DNA from: Ophiosphaerella korrae
Taxonomy: Eukaryota; Ascomycota; Dothideomycetes; Pleosporales; Phaeosphaeriaceae
Direction of reading: 5' to 3'
DNA: 64,000 nt
NCBI GenBank assembly: GCA_028456385.1
Contig: JALNQF010000035.1
Location: 241,199-305,198 of the forward strand
How positions within the stretch are numbered: position 1 is the first letter of the stretch; each line of letters begins with the position of its first letter. A program made the translations under genes and the position numbers. Under the pieces are notes generated by a model. It worked only from the letters and a program-made list of their open reading frames with translations, had not been told where the DNA came from and made no database searches. Below, in pieces: positions 1 through 10,243 of this stretch.

Positions 1-1249
1 CCAACGACCTCGGCATCTCTCGAGAAGGCAAGGCAAAGGAATCGTTTGAGCGGGGAATGGAATTCCATGCTCGAGTCACACTTCTAGGAGAGGGCTGTCA
101 TGGAAGCTTGTCCAAGCAGGTCATCAAAAAATATGATCTCAGAAGAGACAGCCAGCATCAAACATACGGCTTAGGTATTAAGGAAGTATGGGAGGTACAA
201 CCGGAGAAGTTTCAATCCGGTCTGGTGGTTCATTCAATGGGCTATCCCCTGCCTAAGGATGCCTACGGCGGTGGTTGGATGTACCACTTTGGAGAAAACC
301 TTGTCAGCGTTGGCCTTGTCGTGGGTCTGGACTACCCGAACCCATGGCTTGCTCCGTATGGTGAATTCCAGAAGATGAAGCACCACCCTCAATACAGAGA
401 CGTATTGGAAGGAGGGAAATGTATATCATACGGCGCAAGGACGTTGATCGAAGGCGGCTTTCAGTCAATACCAAAGCTCGCTTTTCCTGGTGGTGCCCTG
501 CTTGGTGACTCGGCTGGTCTGGTCAATGTGCCAAAAATCAAGGGCACACACACCGCAATGCGATCAGGCATGTTAGCTGCAGAAGCGGCCTGGGATGCCT
601 TGCAGAGTAACACAGATGGTGGTACAGTTTTCCTGTTTGATTATGAGGACAAGATGCGAAAGTCATCTGTCTGGTCGGAGCTTAAGACCGTTCGGAACCT
701 GCGGCCCTCGTTCCACACGCCGCTCGGCATCTATGGAGGCTTGTTATACTCTGGACTGGAGGCATACATCTTCCGAGGCAAGATGCCATGGACACTGAAG
801 CACGGCAAACCTGACCACGAGGCTACCAAGACTGCAGACGAGTGCCAAAAGATTGAATACCCAAAGCCTGATGGCAAGATCAGCTTCGACATCTTGACGA
901 GCGTGAGCAGAAGTGGCACGAATCACGAAGAAGATCAGCCTTGTCATCTCCAAGTCAAGGACTGGGACGCACATGCACAAAAAGAATGGCCCAAGTACAA
1001 GGGTGTGGAGAACCGCTTCTGTCCTGCGGGTGTATACGAATATGTGGAGGACGACAGCAAAGAGCCCGGCGTTAGATTTCAGATCAACGCCCAAAAGTGA
1101 GTGAGGTGATAGACCAACTACTTTAGAAAGTGAGGCTAACCCACACCAGCTGTGTTCATTGCAAGACATGTGACATCAAAGTACCAGACCAGGACATCAA
1201 CTGGCAGACTCCACAAGGTGGCGAAGGGCCAAAATATGTGCTCACTTGA
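1..1249 (+). CDS. ETFDH: Electron transfer flavoprotein-ubiquinone oxidoreductase (ETF-QO), 5'-truncated by the window edge
   Basis: C-terminal part of the mitochondrial inner-membrane flavoprotein that passes electrons from ETF (fatty-acid and amino-acid oxidation) to ubiquinone. The reading frame is open from base 3, so the ATG at 57 (in FERGMEF) is internal and the FAD-domain start lies outside the window. Exons are 1-1096 and 1150-1249; the 53-nt intron has a GTGAGT donor and a CAG acceptor. Visible signatures are GCHGSLSKQ, GALLGDSAGLVNVPKIKG (FAD/quinone region) and the four [4Fe-4S] cysteines: RFCPAGVYEY before the intron, and CVHCKTC just after it, where the split AA/C codon restores Asn. 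Translating through the donor would stop at once and lose three of the four cluster ligands. The end, GGEGPKYVLT, is typical of the family. The yeast counterpart is CIR2. Confidence 0.96.
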
Positions 1250-2126
1250 TCTGGGGATATGGAGGCTCACTGCGTTGTTACCATGCATCGGGCAGCGAAC
1301 GGCCCTGTACCATACCCTTGTATAAAATACGTAGTCGCTAGGAAGTGTTGCGGCCCAATTCAAAGTCCAAGTTGACGAAATGCTTTTTCAACAAGTTTGC
1401 TATTTGTGTTTCTTGATACAGAATCTGATTGCGGTGATAGGTGCTTGAGGGAATAAATAGAAAATGTGAATGGCTATGACCTCTTCCTATAACAGGGCGG
1501 TTGATGGGCGCCGATCACAGCCCTAGAAAAGGACGGACACGTGACAATGACCCGTGCGTTGTAAGCCAAGCTTGGCAACTCCGCCTTGCTCGTTTCACTT
1601 TCATCGTCAGCACCACGCCTCACCTTCTTCACCCGTCACCTCTCTGGGCCATATCAACCACGACCTCGCGTCCATCTCAATCCCGTTTCCATTAGCGCAA
1701 CTTTTGCGCACAAGAGGCACACGACACTTACGTGTGCTTTGACTGTCTATCCACCTGCCCAGCACTCTTTCCGGTCCTTGAGGCTTTGATTCTTCGCGCA
1801 GCCGGCCGCCTTCCAGCAGGACTTCCCGTGCGGACCACCTCCCAAACACCAAGGTACGACCAAGCGCTATTGCACTGAACCCCGTTGGAAATTCCCTGGA
1901 GGTCTCTCTCTGGTTCCTCATGTTACGCGTGCCTGGGGCGACTGGTACCCTGCTGCCCAACAGCTGTCTGTCTCTGCCTCTGTTGCGTTTCTGGCACGGC
2001 TTCCCTGAATCCGTTTCCATCAGCTTCCATCCGTTTTCCAGGTACCTACTTTTTTACCATCAACATGTGCTCACTACCCTACCAGGCTAGGTTCTCCATA
2101 GGTGCGACTCGGCCCACGACTTCACC
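1250..2126. other. Intergenic/5' leader upstream of the SR protein gene
   Basis: 877 nt without a supportable gene. The right half (about 1600-2120) is C/T-rich, as in fungal promoters and long 5' UTRs, and carries several short upstream ATGs. The small ORFs here have no recognisable protein features. Confidence 0.5.
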
Positions 2127-3458
2127 ATGACTGAAGTCTCCTCTACACGCCTTTATTTGGGCAACCTCCCCCGCAATGCCACCAAGGCCGAGGTTGAGGC
2201 CCACTTCCAGACTCATGGCACTGGCGAAATCACCGAGATCAAGCTCATGAATGGCTTCGGTTTCATCGAGTACAAGGATGCAATGGACGCGCGTGACGTC
2301 GTACCTGGTAAGTTGCATCATCCAATGACTCTGATTAGGTGTAACATGGACTAACTTTTCCTAGCTTTCCGTACGTAATTCTACCACGTATTACCCTACT
2401 GCATGGCGCCTAACCGATTACCAGATGGATCTGACTTCATGGGTGAGCGCTTGATTGTCCAGTTCGCGCGCGGATCTCGTGCCCGTAATGAGAACTTCAC
2501 GCCTCACGAGCGTGTCCCACCGCGGCCTCGTCGCACTCCATACCGGATGAGGATTGCGAATCTTCAGGTGGAGACCAGTTGGCAGGTTAGATTCCCCGAG
2601 CATTGGATTCCCCCCGTTCCTTGTTAGGCCTTGTGGACCAGCCCATGGACTAGTAATTGCTTGTTATCCCGTCCTTCCCGCTCCCCTTTCACTGGATTTG
2701 GACTCGGCTTAATATCGAATGTATAGGACTTGAAAGATTTCGCCCGTCAATCTGGATTGGACGTGGTCTACTCCGAAGTTGGCCGTGAGCGTGATGGCAC
2801 TGGGTGAGTATACCTTAATTTACAGACCTGTTTACTTTACTGATTTTGATCAAGCTTTGTCGAATACGAGACACAGGCCGATCTGAAGACTGCAGTGGAA
2901 AAGCTGGACCGTCGTGAATTCAAGGGTCAGGAAGTCACCTGCACCCAGGACGTCTCTGACCCGCCCCCACCTCCTCCATTTAAGCCTAGGGCTCCTTACG
3001 GAGGCCCTGGCGGACCAGATGATCGCGGCCGTGATAGGTACCGCTCTCGCTCGCCCATGGGACGTCGTGGTGGTGCATATCCACCCGCTCCCTACGACGA
3101 CTACTATGACCGTCGCGGTCCCCCTCGTGGCTATAGTCCTCGCCGCGATGATTATCGCCGACGCACCCCGCCTCGTGAGTTTTATGACAGGCGTGAAGGA
3201 GGATATGGACGCTCCCCACCGCGTGGTCGCATGGGAGGGCCTGATGAGTATGGTCCACCACGTGCCCGTTACCCTGACGATCCTTACGATTCCAGGGCCG
3301 GACCTCCTCCTCGCCGTTACGATGATCCTTACATGAACGGTCATGGTCGCCCATATGAGGCAGGACGTCCACCATCGCCTCGGGGCGCCCGTCCCCGCAG
3401 CCCCGGTGGCCGCCCGCCCTACGAGGCTGCGGCCGAATACCCACCTCGTCGCTACTAG
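2127..3458 (+). CDS. srp2: SR-family pre-mRNA splicing factor with two RRMs (SRSF1/Srp2-like)
   Basis: Predicted 342-aa nuclear RNA-binding protein of the SR family, which acts in splice-site recognition. Five exons: 2127-2307, 2365-2370, 2425-2585, 2727-2803, 2855-3458. RRM1 (about residues 7-80) has RNP2 RLYLGNLP (8-15) and RNP1 GFGFIEY (43-49). RRM2 (about 97-165) carries SWQDLKD (114-120), the hallmark of the SRSF1-type pseudo-RRM; this motif is formed exactly across the 2585/2727 junction. The C-terminus (about 175-342) is rich in R, P, Y, G and D with scattered RS/SP pairs, not a long RS repeat. The second exon is only 6 nt; CTAAC branch sites lie in both flanking introns (2351-2355, 2410-2414). 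The family assignment rests on domain order and the SWQDLKD motif. S. pombe Srp2 is the closest named relative I can suggest. Confidence 0.93.
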
Positions 3459-4728
3459 TAAACCTCCCTTCTCGTAGTAGTTCTCAGCTTGCCACCATTC
3501 CATGTTAGATGACCATTCGTCCATGATCTTGGCAGTCCTACCTCCAGCCCCTGCTTTTCGGTCCCCGCTAACTCAACAGACCGCGGCTGACGCTTGGATT
3601 CACGAGACTGGCGTGTTTTTTTTTTTTTTTTTTTTTTTGACGAGTTACAGGCTTCGTCTCTCAGCTCATGGAGATTATTCAGATTGCTTTTTTCTCCTCC
3701 TTAATCTCCCGTTTCCCTTACCGGGATAAAGTGTGAACCCGGTTATGCTTAGCATCTCGCAGTACATAATTTCGTACCCTCTGCGCTTTTTGGCAGCATT
3801 AGTTCAGCCGAGATTTATCGGGTCGGCTTGAGGGATGATGGCCTGGAAACACTTGTAACACTAGAGATAGGCAGCTGCTTTTCTGTACAAGCTGAAAAAG
3901 TACTTGAAATCTTGATGCTCTTGGCGAATGATGTCTGTTGCCGAGTGTATATAATGTAATGCCTTGTATGCTATCTTACATTTTGCGCCCTGTAGTGTAG
4001 TATGGGAAATATAATTGAGGCGTGTGTTTGATAATGGGGACGAGTGTGCGTGATGTTGTGAGGCTGCGATGATGGGTGGGCGATCAAGGTGTTGAGTTTG
4101 GTCTGTGATTTCATGTGCTAGAAGGGTTTGGTTCGGGGAGGATGTAAGCGGTACTCAATTCCAGGTTTGTATCTTCCATATACTTTTATTGGTAAATCTT
4201 TTTATTCAATGGGTTTAGCAGCTTAGGTATTTTTGATACTGTTCTCCTTGAAGAGCTTCATCCGAGTTTGGTGTACTCGGGTATTCAGCTCCATGTCGGT
4301 ATTATTTTTTATAGTTTTTCTATCTTAAGAATATATTACCAACTACGAAATTGATACGCATGCTACTCTTCATATAAGAAATTTTGACAATACCCTCATA
4401 TATTCGAGTTTTGTCAACGAGGTGTTCGGCGTTCAAGCACAAGTATGACGCCACAACCCCGCTATCAAGTACCGAATACCCTTCCGCTGTTGTGGACATC
4501 CACATTTTGGATCGTTACCCGACATCACCGTGATTACGAATAGCTTATGAAGTGTCGCGCTATGTTGCCGAGAGCTTCCTGGCACTAATGTTTCCTCTCC
4601 ACATTCCGCGCTTGGTGATCGCGGAATAACGAACTTGACCTACTTAATTTGCAGGCAGCTGGGCTCGACTGCCCGACTCTTTCTTTCGCATCTCTTCATA
4701 TAACTTCGTTAGAACCAATCGTGACATC
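3459..4728. other. Intergenic region with a 23-nt poly-T tract
   Basis: About 1.27 kb between the SR gene and the dioxygenase gene. It starts with the SR 3' UTR and includes a T tract at 3616-3638. No ORF here shows protein-like composition or motifs. The last 200 bases are presumably the dioxygenase promoter. Confidence 0.5.
3616..3638 (+). repeat. Poly-T tract
   Basis: 23 consecutive T in the 3' flank of the SR protein gene. Confidence 0.9.
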
Positions 4729-5835
4729 ATGGCAGCTGCTGGCAACATTCCAGAACTGAAGAATCTCACCATTGAGAACATCACCGAAAATGTTCATCGC
4801 ATCAATTCGCAATGCACAGACCCGCGGTTGAAATATGTTATGGAGCGGCTGGTGTCGCACCTCCATGACTTTGCTCGCGAAACACGATTGAACTTCGATG
4901 AGTGGATGGCAGGCATACAATTTTTGACGCAGGTCGGGCAAATATGTACAGATGTTCGCCAGGTGAGAAACGTCATCCATGCACCAGCGAATAAGTACAT
5001 TAATTGCTTTCCGATCTGGAATAGGAGTTTATCCTCCTCTCTGATATAGTGGGGCTTTCGCTGCTTGTTGACTCAATTGACCATCCCAAACCACCCGCCT
5101 CGACTGAGGGCACTGTCCTTGGACCCTTCCATACACACGATGCTTCTACACTCTCTCCTGGATCTAAAATTTCTGCAGATCCCGATGGCGACCCCTTGCT
5201 TGTCCTCTGCACCGTCAAGACTACTTCAGGTGAGCCGGTACAAGGAGCCAAGATTGATATTTGGGAAACGGATAGTCATGGAAAATACGACGTGCAGTAC
5301 GAGGATCGAGGAGATAAGGCGGATGGACGAGCAATCATCATAAGCGACGATAAGGGAGTGTTCTGGTTCAATGCGATTGTACCAGTGCCATACCCGATCC
5401 CGAATGATGGACCTGTGGGAAAACTCCTAGTGAAGCTAGGGCGCCATTGCTGGAGACCAAGTCACATGCATTTCATGTTTGAAAAGCCAGGTTTTGATCA
5501 CCTTATCACGTGAGTAAACTTATCTGCTGCTCCTTGCTTCAAGTCCATATTAATTCTTCAGCGCGCTTTATGTCCGAGGCTCGGATTATGAAACGTCCGA
5601 CGCTGTTTTCGGTGTCAAAGACTCCCTCATTGTAGCTTTGGAGACGGTCACCGCGGAACAAGCGAAGCAATATAATGTCAAGGAAGGAACGAAACTGCTC
5701 AAATATGACTTTGTGTTGGTCACGGATGAGGAGACGAAGCAGTTACGACATGATGAGGCGGTTAAAGCCATGAAAGGACTCGGAAGAGAAGGCATGATCA
5801 TTGTCAATGGATTACCCGTTCCGGACGTAGATTGA
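4729..5835 (+). CDS. Intradiol ring-cleavage dioxygenase (catechol/hydroxyquinol 1,2-dioxygenase type)
   Basis: Predicted 330-aa non-haem Fe(III) enzyme that cleaves catechol-type rings between the two hydroxyls, in fungal aromatic degradation. Exons are 4729-4962, 5025-5509 and 5562-5835 with clean GT-AG introns. The N-terminal helical dimerisation domain (about 1-100) is followed by the catalytic beta-sandwich. The four expected iron ligands are visible: Tyr166 (SHGKY), Tyr201 (PVPYPIP), His225 and His227 (RPSHMHF). GTVLGPF and DIWETDSHGKYD are also typical. Length matches hydroxyquinol/catechol dioxygenases rather than the shorter extracellular fungal forms, and no signal peptide is seen. 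The exact substrate (catechol or hydroxyquinol) cannot be read from sequence alone. It converges with the next gene, with 109 nt between the stops, and no other aromatic-pathway genes are adjacent. Confidence 0.93.
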
Positions 5836-5944
5836 TATCCAAAGCTATAAAGCAATTCAAATATGTGACACTAAACTACAATATACCGATATACAACTAC
5901 ATGCATTTGCCGCCCGCTTTACGAAGAACTTTTGCTAACACACC

Positions 5945-6475
5945 TCATCGCTCTTCTTGCCACAACAAAACACACTTTTGTGCCTCACTGCTCGACATCT
6001 CTTCTCCACACTTCGGGCACTGCATACGACGCAAGCCCATCACGTTGAACGCATATTCCACTATATTATGCAAACAATACAAGCATATTGAGTTGTTATG
6101 CTGGCATTGTTCGGTAGGCAGATTGTTGGGAAACTCGAAGGAGTTTCGGTAAATTAGGCAACATTCACACTGCCATGCATGGTGAGGTGATATGATGCTA
6201 TGTCCACTCATATTCGTTGCTGGAACACATTGGAGGGCCTTTGTTGAGAAGAATCTAGTCATGGCATTGGAGTTTTTTGCTGGGCTGGTGGCGTGGGACG
6301 CACGATTCTCCGATCGCGTACGTAATGCTAGAGGGGAAATCGGGTCATGAAGCGGTTTCGGTGTGGCGAGTTGCGAGGAGGTGGGAGGAGTTGCGGTCGA
6401 TGAGTCTTTGCCCGGTATTTCGAATATGGTTGGGGACGGATGCCTAACGATCAAACGGTCTTCTGGTGAGAGCAT
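5945..6475 (-). CDS. Small RING/zinc-ribbon-like hypothetical protein
   Basis: A single-exon 176-aa ORF. The first 100 residues are low-complexity and rich in S, T, P and A. The C-terminal 75 residues form a Cys/His module: WQCECCLIYR, then EQCQHNNSICLYC, then MQCPKCGEEM. The spacing resembles degenerate RING or IBR-type zinc modules common in Dothideomycete proteins. Metal binding is inferred from the paired Cys and the CQH. Whether it has ubiquitin-ligase activity is unknown. A start in an upstream exon cannot be excluded. The gene converges on the dioxygenase and diverges from the secreted-protein gene at 6948. Confidence 0.7.
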   Translation of the reverse strand: MLSPEDRLIVRHPSPTIFEIPGKDSSTATPPTSSQLATPKPLHDPISPLALRTRSENRASHATSPAKNSNAMTRFFSTKALQCVPATNMSGHSIISPHHAWQCECCLIYRNSFEFPNNLPTEQCQHNNSICLYCLHNIVEYAFNVMGLRRMQCPKCGEEMSSSEAQKCVLLWQEER

Positions 6476-6786
6476 GGAGTGTGTTGTTGAGAGACTATCT
6501 TTGATGGTTGGAGTTTCGAACTTTGTTGTTGTAAGGACACATAATTCGAAGAGAACCTAGCCAGAATTTAATACCCTGCCAGATCATCGGCTTTAAAAAT
6601 ACCGCAATATGGTCCATGGTTCGATTGCTAACACGTTGTAATCCTTAACAATGTGTTTCCTTGGTCTCGGAGTGTACCAATGGATAGCGGTGGGGTAGTG
6701 TATCGACCCTTTTTTGTGAGTGTGACCCTGAACTCAACAGAATCATACCAACTCAAGCCCTCGATCCTGCGTCAAGCCAATATCAA

Positions 6787-6794
6787 TATATAAG
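6787..6794 (+). promoter_or_regulatory. TATA-like element upstream of the secreted-protein gene
   Basis: TATATAAG lies 154 nt before the ATG at 6948, with a pyrimidine-rich (TTC)n leader between them. Position and sequence fit a fungal core promoter. Promoter use is inferred. Confidence 0.45.
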
Positions 6795-6836
6795 AACCTC
6801 CAATCAAGCCCGTTTCGAAACTCAATTCATATCAGC

Positions 6837-6864
6837 TTTCTTCTTCTTCTTCTTCTTCTTCTTC
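6837..6864 (+). repeat. (TTC)n microsatellite
   Basis: About nine uninterrupted TTC triplets, 84 nt before the ATG of the secreted-protein gene, probably in its 5' leader. Confidence 0.9.
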
Positions 6865-6947
6865 CACTCAAGACTTCTCCAAACAACAGTGCGTTCCAAC
6901 CCACAAATATCCTCCTTCCAGCACCACTAAATACAGCCTAGCACACC

Positions 6948-7718
6948 ATGTACTTCACAGCCCTCTTTGCTGCCGGCGCTGCCTTGCTCGCCGCCACCTC
7001 TGCCTACCCCACGGGCTGCTATGGGGGTCCCAAGTGGGCACACATCTTCTGCCCACACCGCCCCGACACCATCGCGTCGGCTGGTCGTTTCCTCGATCCG
7101 TTTCGCCCCTCCGCTGGCTTTCAAAAAGCCACACACACCTCGGTCGGCTTTCCCAAGACCGCCCAAACATCGGTGCCTTCTGCTGGCGTTCGCCACGCCG
7201 CCCAAACCGCGGTGCCCTCCGCCGGCGTCCACAAAGCCGCCAAAACCTCGGTGCTGCGCACGCCCTCTATGGCCCTCCACCATTCTTTGGCTTCCCCCTC
7301 CTCGGCTGCTAGCTCCTCGGTTTCCCGTTTCTCGTTGGACCCCTCTCCGGCGCCCACCTCCTCGCCAACCGCTCGCTGGTTCCTGGCGTTGAACAACACA
7401 GCGGCGGCTAGCTCCTCCATGCACCGGGTCTTGGCTCTTGCTGCGTCGTCTGGTTCTTCGTCTGGTGTGTTGACTGGCTCGTCGACTGGTGCGCCGTCGA
7501 GTGCGCACTCACATTCGCCTTCGCACCATCGGCACCATCACTCGTCTAAGACGCGCAAAACGGTGACGAAGACGAGGACAAAGACTTTGTTCCTCACCAA
7601 CTCGCGGTCCTCGTCGTCTTCGCGTACGACAACGACTCAGTCGACGACGAGCACCACCGCCCCCTCTGTGCTGTTGGCGTCGGCTAAATTGATCGTGTTG
7701 ACAGAATCTTCTCGGTAA
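6948..7718 (+). CDS. Secreted Ser/Thr/Ala-rich protein with short degenerate repeats
   Basis: A single-exon 256-aa protein. The first 19 residues are a clear signal peptide (hydrophobic core ALFAAGAALLAATSA, likely cleavage before Tyr20). Only two cysteines follow (C24, C35). Residues 55-103 hold four imperfect 11-13-residue repeats of the type SAG[FV]xKAAxTSV. The rest is dominated by S, T, A and P, with a His-rich stretch (HSPSHHRHHHSS) and a basic patch (KTRKTVTKTRTKT). High Ser/Thr suggests heavy O-glycosylation at the cell wall or outside the cell. There is no GPI-type hydrophobic tail. No known domain is recognised. Function is unknown; a wall protein or effector-like protein is possible but not shown. 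Open antisense frames across the gene reflect its skewed composition. Confidence 0.75.
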   Translation: MYFTALFAAGAALLAATSAYPTGCYGGPKWAHIFCPHRPDTIASAGRFLDPFRPSAGFQKATHTSVGFPKTAQTSVPSAGVRHAAQTAVPSAGVHKAAKTSVLRTPSMALHHSLASPSSAASSSVSRFSLDPSPAPTSSPTARWFLALNNTAAASSSMHRVLALAASSGSSSGVLTGSSTGAPSSAHSHSPSHHRHHHSSKTRKTVTKTRTKTLFLTNSRSSSSSRTTTTQSTTSTTAPSVLLASAKLIVLTESSR

Positions 7719-8078
7719 TGGGATAGAGTGAGGCGGATGGGAAAAGTTTTTGGTCGGTGTTTGTTTATTAGTGTAGATTACCGGATACATGGACGAATGC
7801 AGTTTTCGTAATACTCGTGTGCAAACGTGGTTGCTCTTAGTGAACCGAGAAAGTGTGAAATCTGGTGTTGAGATATGACGGTAGGTGCATACAATATATA
7901 GTGGTTGATCCAAACTATGCTCAGAAACATGTTAGATATTTCCTAAAAAGGACATGGTTGAGACCCTGGGTATATTCCAGGTGTTGCTTGGTACAAGTTC
8001 TAGGTCTTTCTTCTTGGTTGACTGCGAGCCTATAAAATCTGGCCATTCGCTTATTATCCAAGGGCAGAACATTGGCAG
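7719..8078. other. Intergenic region
   Basis: 360 nt of 3' flank of the secreted-protein gene up to the MITE-like element. No gene or repeat was recognised. Confidence 0.5.
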
Positions 8079-8346
8079 CCACGCGGGTGAAAAAAAAAAA
8101 AAAGGCCGCACACCCAAAAAGTGACCTTTCTGCTCGCTTTCTTATGCTCTCGATGTAGATAAAATATATTTTATTTTTTAATAGGAAGAGAGTTGATATC
8201 CTAGAGATACTTAATATCAGAAATTTCGACTTTATTATCTTTTCATTGTTGTGATGAGAGGTCGCGAAGCTGAGTAAGGTCTCTAGGTCTAGTGTTCTCA
8301 CCTAAAACGGACTTTGGGTGTGCGGCTTTTTTTTTCACCCGCGTGG
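8079..8346. mobile_element. MITE-like element with about 35-40-bp terminal inverted repeats
   Basis: Two inverted arms bound a 268-bp unit. The left arm (8079-8118) begins CCACGCGGGTG, runs through poly-A and ends GGCCGCACACCCAAA. The right arm (8313-8346) is its reverse complement with a shorter homopolymer. The interior is AT-rich and non-coding. Homology between the arms stops at the outer edges. No clear target-site duplication could be seen, so the exact ends are uncertain. A non-autonomous DNA transposon is the simplest reading. Confidence 0.6.
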
Positions 8347-8939
8347 TAACGTCTTTCACTACTGGTCGAGAAACACCCAACGCCGAGATGAATATATTAT
8401 TTAAGCACTACAATTCTTCCACTTGTAAGTATATTAAAGTAACAGCGTCTGTAATATTTTTCTTCATACATATCTCTTCTAGAAACTAACGCGTAGCACA
8501 AAAGTTATGATAGTCCCATTCACAGCGTCCAGGACTGGTTTAGCTTTGCACCCCTTGAATTTCGGGGCACTAGGGTGATAGGTCTACCTAAAGAAAAAAT
8601 ATTTTTAAGCTTTTAAGACACGTAGTCTCTGACAATATATATATTCCATATTTGTCCATGCGGAAGAGTCTGTAGAGTGCCTTGGCTGTGCATTTTAGTG
8701 CGCTTACATAGCGGCTTGATCATTCACTAATTAGCTAGCTGTATTGTATTCTAGACTAGGTCTCGGGGTGTGTCGCTCTTCTAGAAGTATCTACTATGGC
8801 CACGTCTGGGGTATTTTGGACAAGCCGCTCAGTGCGTCCATTGTTGCCAGGTGCTGGCGTAAGGCCTCCCTACGGGTATACGTAGGACATATGCTGTCCT
8901 CTCAGATAGTGGCAATGTTCGCATCTCCACACTTCACCA
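8347..8939. other. AT-rich intergenic DNA before a decayed transposase
   Basis: 593 nt with no supportable gene. It may include the worn 5' part of the pogo-type element that becomes recognisable at about 8940. Confidence 0.4.
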
Positions 8940-9905
8940 TCGTGATCATGGACGACGCTCCAAAGAGGGACTAGCAAGGAGCCGGCAATACCTTACACCA
9001 GAGGAAGAGGAAGCCCTCGTTAAGTTTTTATTTCTAACGTCTAGTTTTGGGTACCCTGTACGAATCGGGTTTATGCATCCGCTAGCATTTGGTATCGCCT
9101 GTCGTCATTCTACGAACAAAACCAACCAAGCTTCAAGGCCCGAACTAGCTTCGGACCTTCGAAAAACGCCATCCAGAACTTAAAGCGAGGCGAGCGAATT
9201 CCATAAACTAGAGACGGCATGATAGTCGCATATATAATGAAATTATGGAGTGGTTTGAAATAATTAGTGAAGTGTTGCCCAGAACGCCTACAATATGGAT
9301 GAGACGAGAGTTATACTTAGCATGCTTGGGTCTGTTAAGGTTCTCATATGTAAGAACGATATACAAGATTATCGAGGCGCAGGTGCTAAGCGCCAAATAG
9401 TTACGTTGATTGGGTGTGTCAGTGCTAACGGTAGGTTGCTACTACCTCTTAGAATCTGGCCAGCTTCAACACACTAGAGTAACTAGATCATGTACCCAAC
9501 ACCTAGATGGCATTACGGACGTTCTGAAAACGGATACAATGACTAAAAGATTAGCTCAGAGTAGCCAACGCGTGTTTTCGATCCCTAAACCAGAGCAGTA
9601 GCGAACGGAAAACCTTGGGTTTTCCTATGTAATAGCTTTGGAACTCACAAAACCCTCGAAATCTTGGGGTTTTGTTTAGGAAACAATACAAACACCTGTA
9701 ACGCTAGTGGTGACGGAAGCTCTTATATCGTTGTATAGCCTGATTAAACAGAAACTCAATGAGCTGAACAAACGCCATATATGGCAGCACGCACAAAAGC
9801 TCGTAAGGTGTCCGGAGCTTGGGCGTCCACACAGCCATAGGCGGGTCGGAGTAGCAAAACTAATCTAAATCGGTTGGCGACTGTGGTTGACTCATGGTTG
9901 ACTTA
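8940..9905 (+). pseudogene. Decayed pogo/Fot1-type DDE transposase
   Basis: Translated fragments in shifting frames match the order of pogo/Fot1 transposases: RQYLTPEEEEALVKF (end of the CENP-B-type DNA-binding region, about 8980), AYNMDETRVILSMLGSVKV (first catalytic Asp, about 9288-9342), DYRGAGAKR, LLPLRIWPAST, then FLCNSFGTHKTLEIL, where the second catalytic Asp is expected but Asn is present, and a basic KARKVSGAW tail. Many stops and frameshifts break the gene. Codon composition is ordinary rather than TpA-saturated, unlike the elements right of 44.5 kb, so decay here is by general mutation and indels. No terminal repeats were identified with confidence. Confidence 0.8.
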
Positions 9906-10243
9906 GCGAGAGCGCCACGAGTCGCCTTTCATCTATATACTGCTATGGTAATTATAAGGGGAGCAGGAGATGTTTTCGGGGTGTTACTCTTGCGTAATTT
10001 TAATGTCTACTATGCTGTGCTTATTTTGAGACCTACATTATCAAGTTTTTAACGTGGTAAGTGTCACCTCGGCATACTCGTAGCGATAGGCTACCAGGGC
10101 AAAGGAATGGCTCGACAGCCACGACATGACGAGATAGGCGATTTGCGGAGTATAGTTGTTTAGAGCGAGCCTATGTAAGCTGAGGGCTGGTCTCTCAAGA
10201 GCCTAGACTGTACAGCAACGCCCCGCTCTCACGTCTTGTTGAC
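9906..10243. other. Intergenic region
   Basis: 338 nt with no recognisable gene. It may include the 3' end of the decayed transposon. Confidence 0.4.

Larger units (their letters stand above)
6476..6947. other. Divergent intergenic region with a microsatellite leader
   Basis: 472 nt between the RING-like gene (minus) and the secreted-protein gene (plus). It contains a TATA-like box at 6787-6794 and a (TTC)n tract at 6837-6864 that probably lies in the 5' UTR of the plus-strand gene. Confidence 0.5.

Noticed and set aside
744..1169. 141-codon minus-strand ORF
   Set aside because: Entirely antisense to the ETF-QO coding region, with no protein features.
2850..3524. A 224-codon ORF on the minus strand across the SR protein gene
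   Set aside because: It is antisense to the RGG/RS-like exon; its low-complexity R/T/I content is a shadow of the real codons.
6927..7508. Arg/Gly-rich minus-strand ORF over the secreted-protein gene
   Set aside because: The plus-strand product has a clean signal peptide and an upstream TATA-like box; the antisense frame is a compositional artefact.
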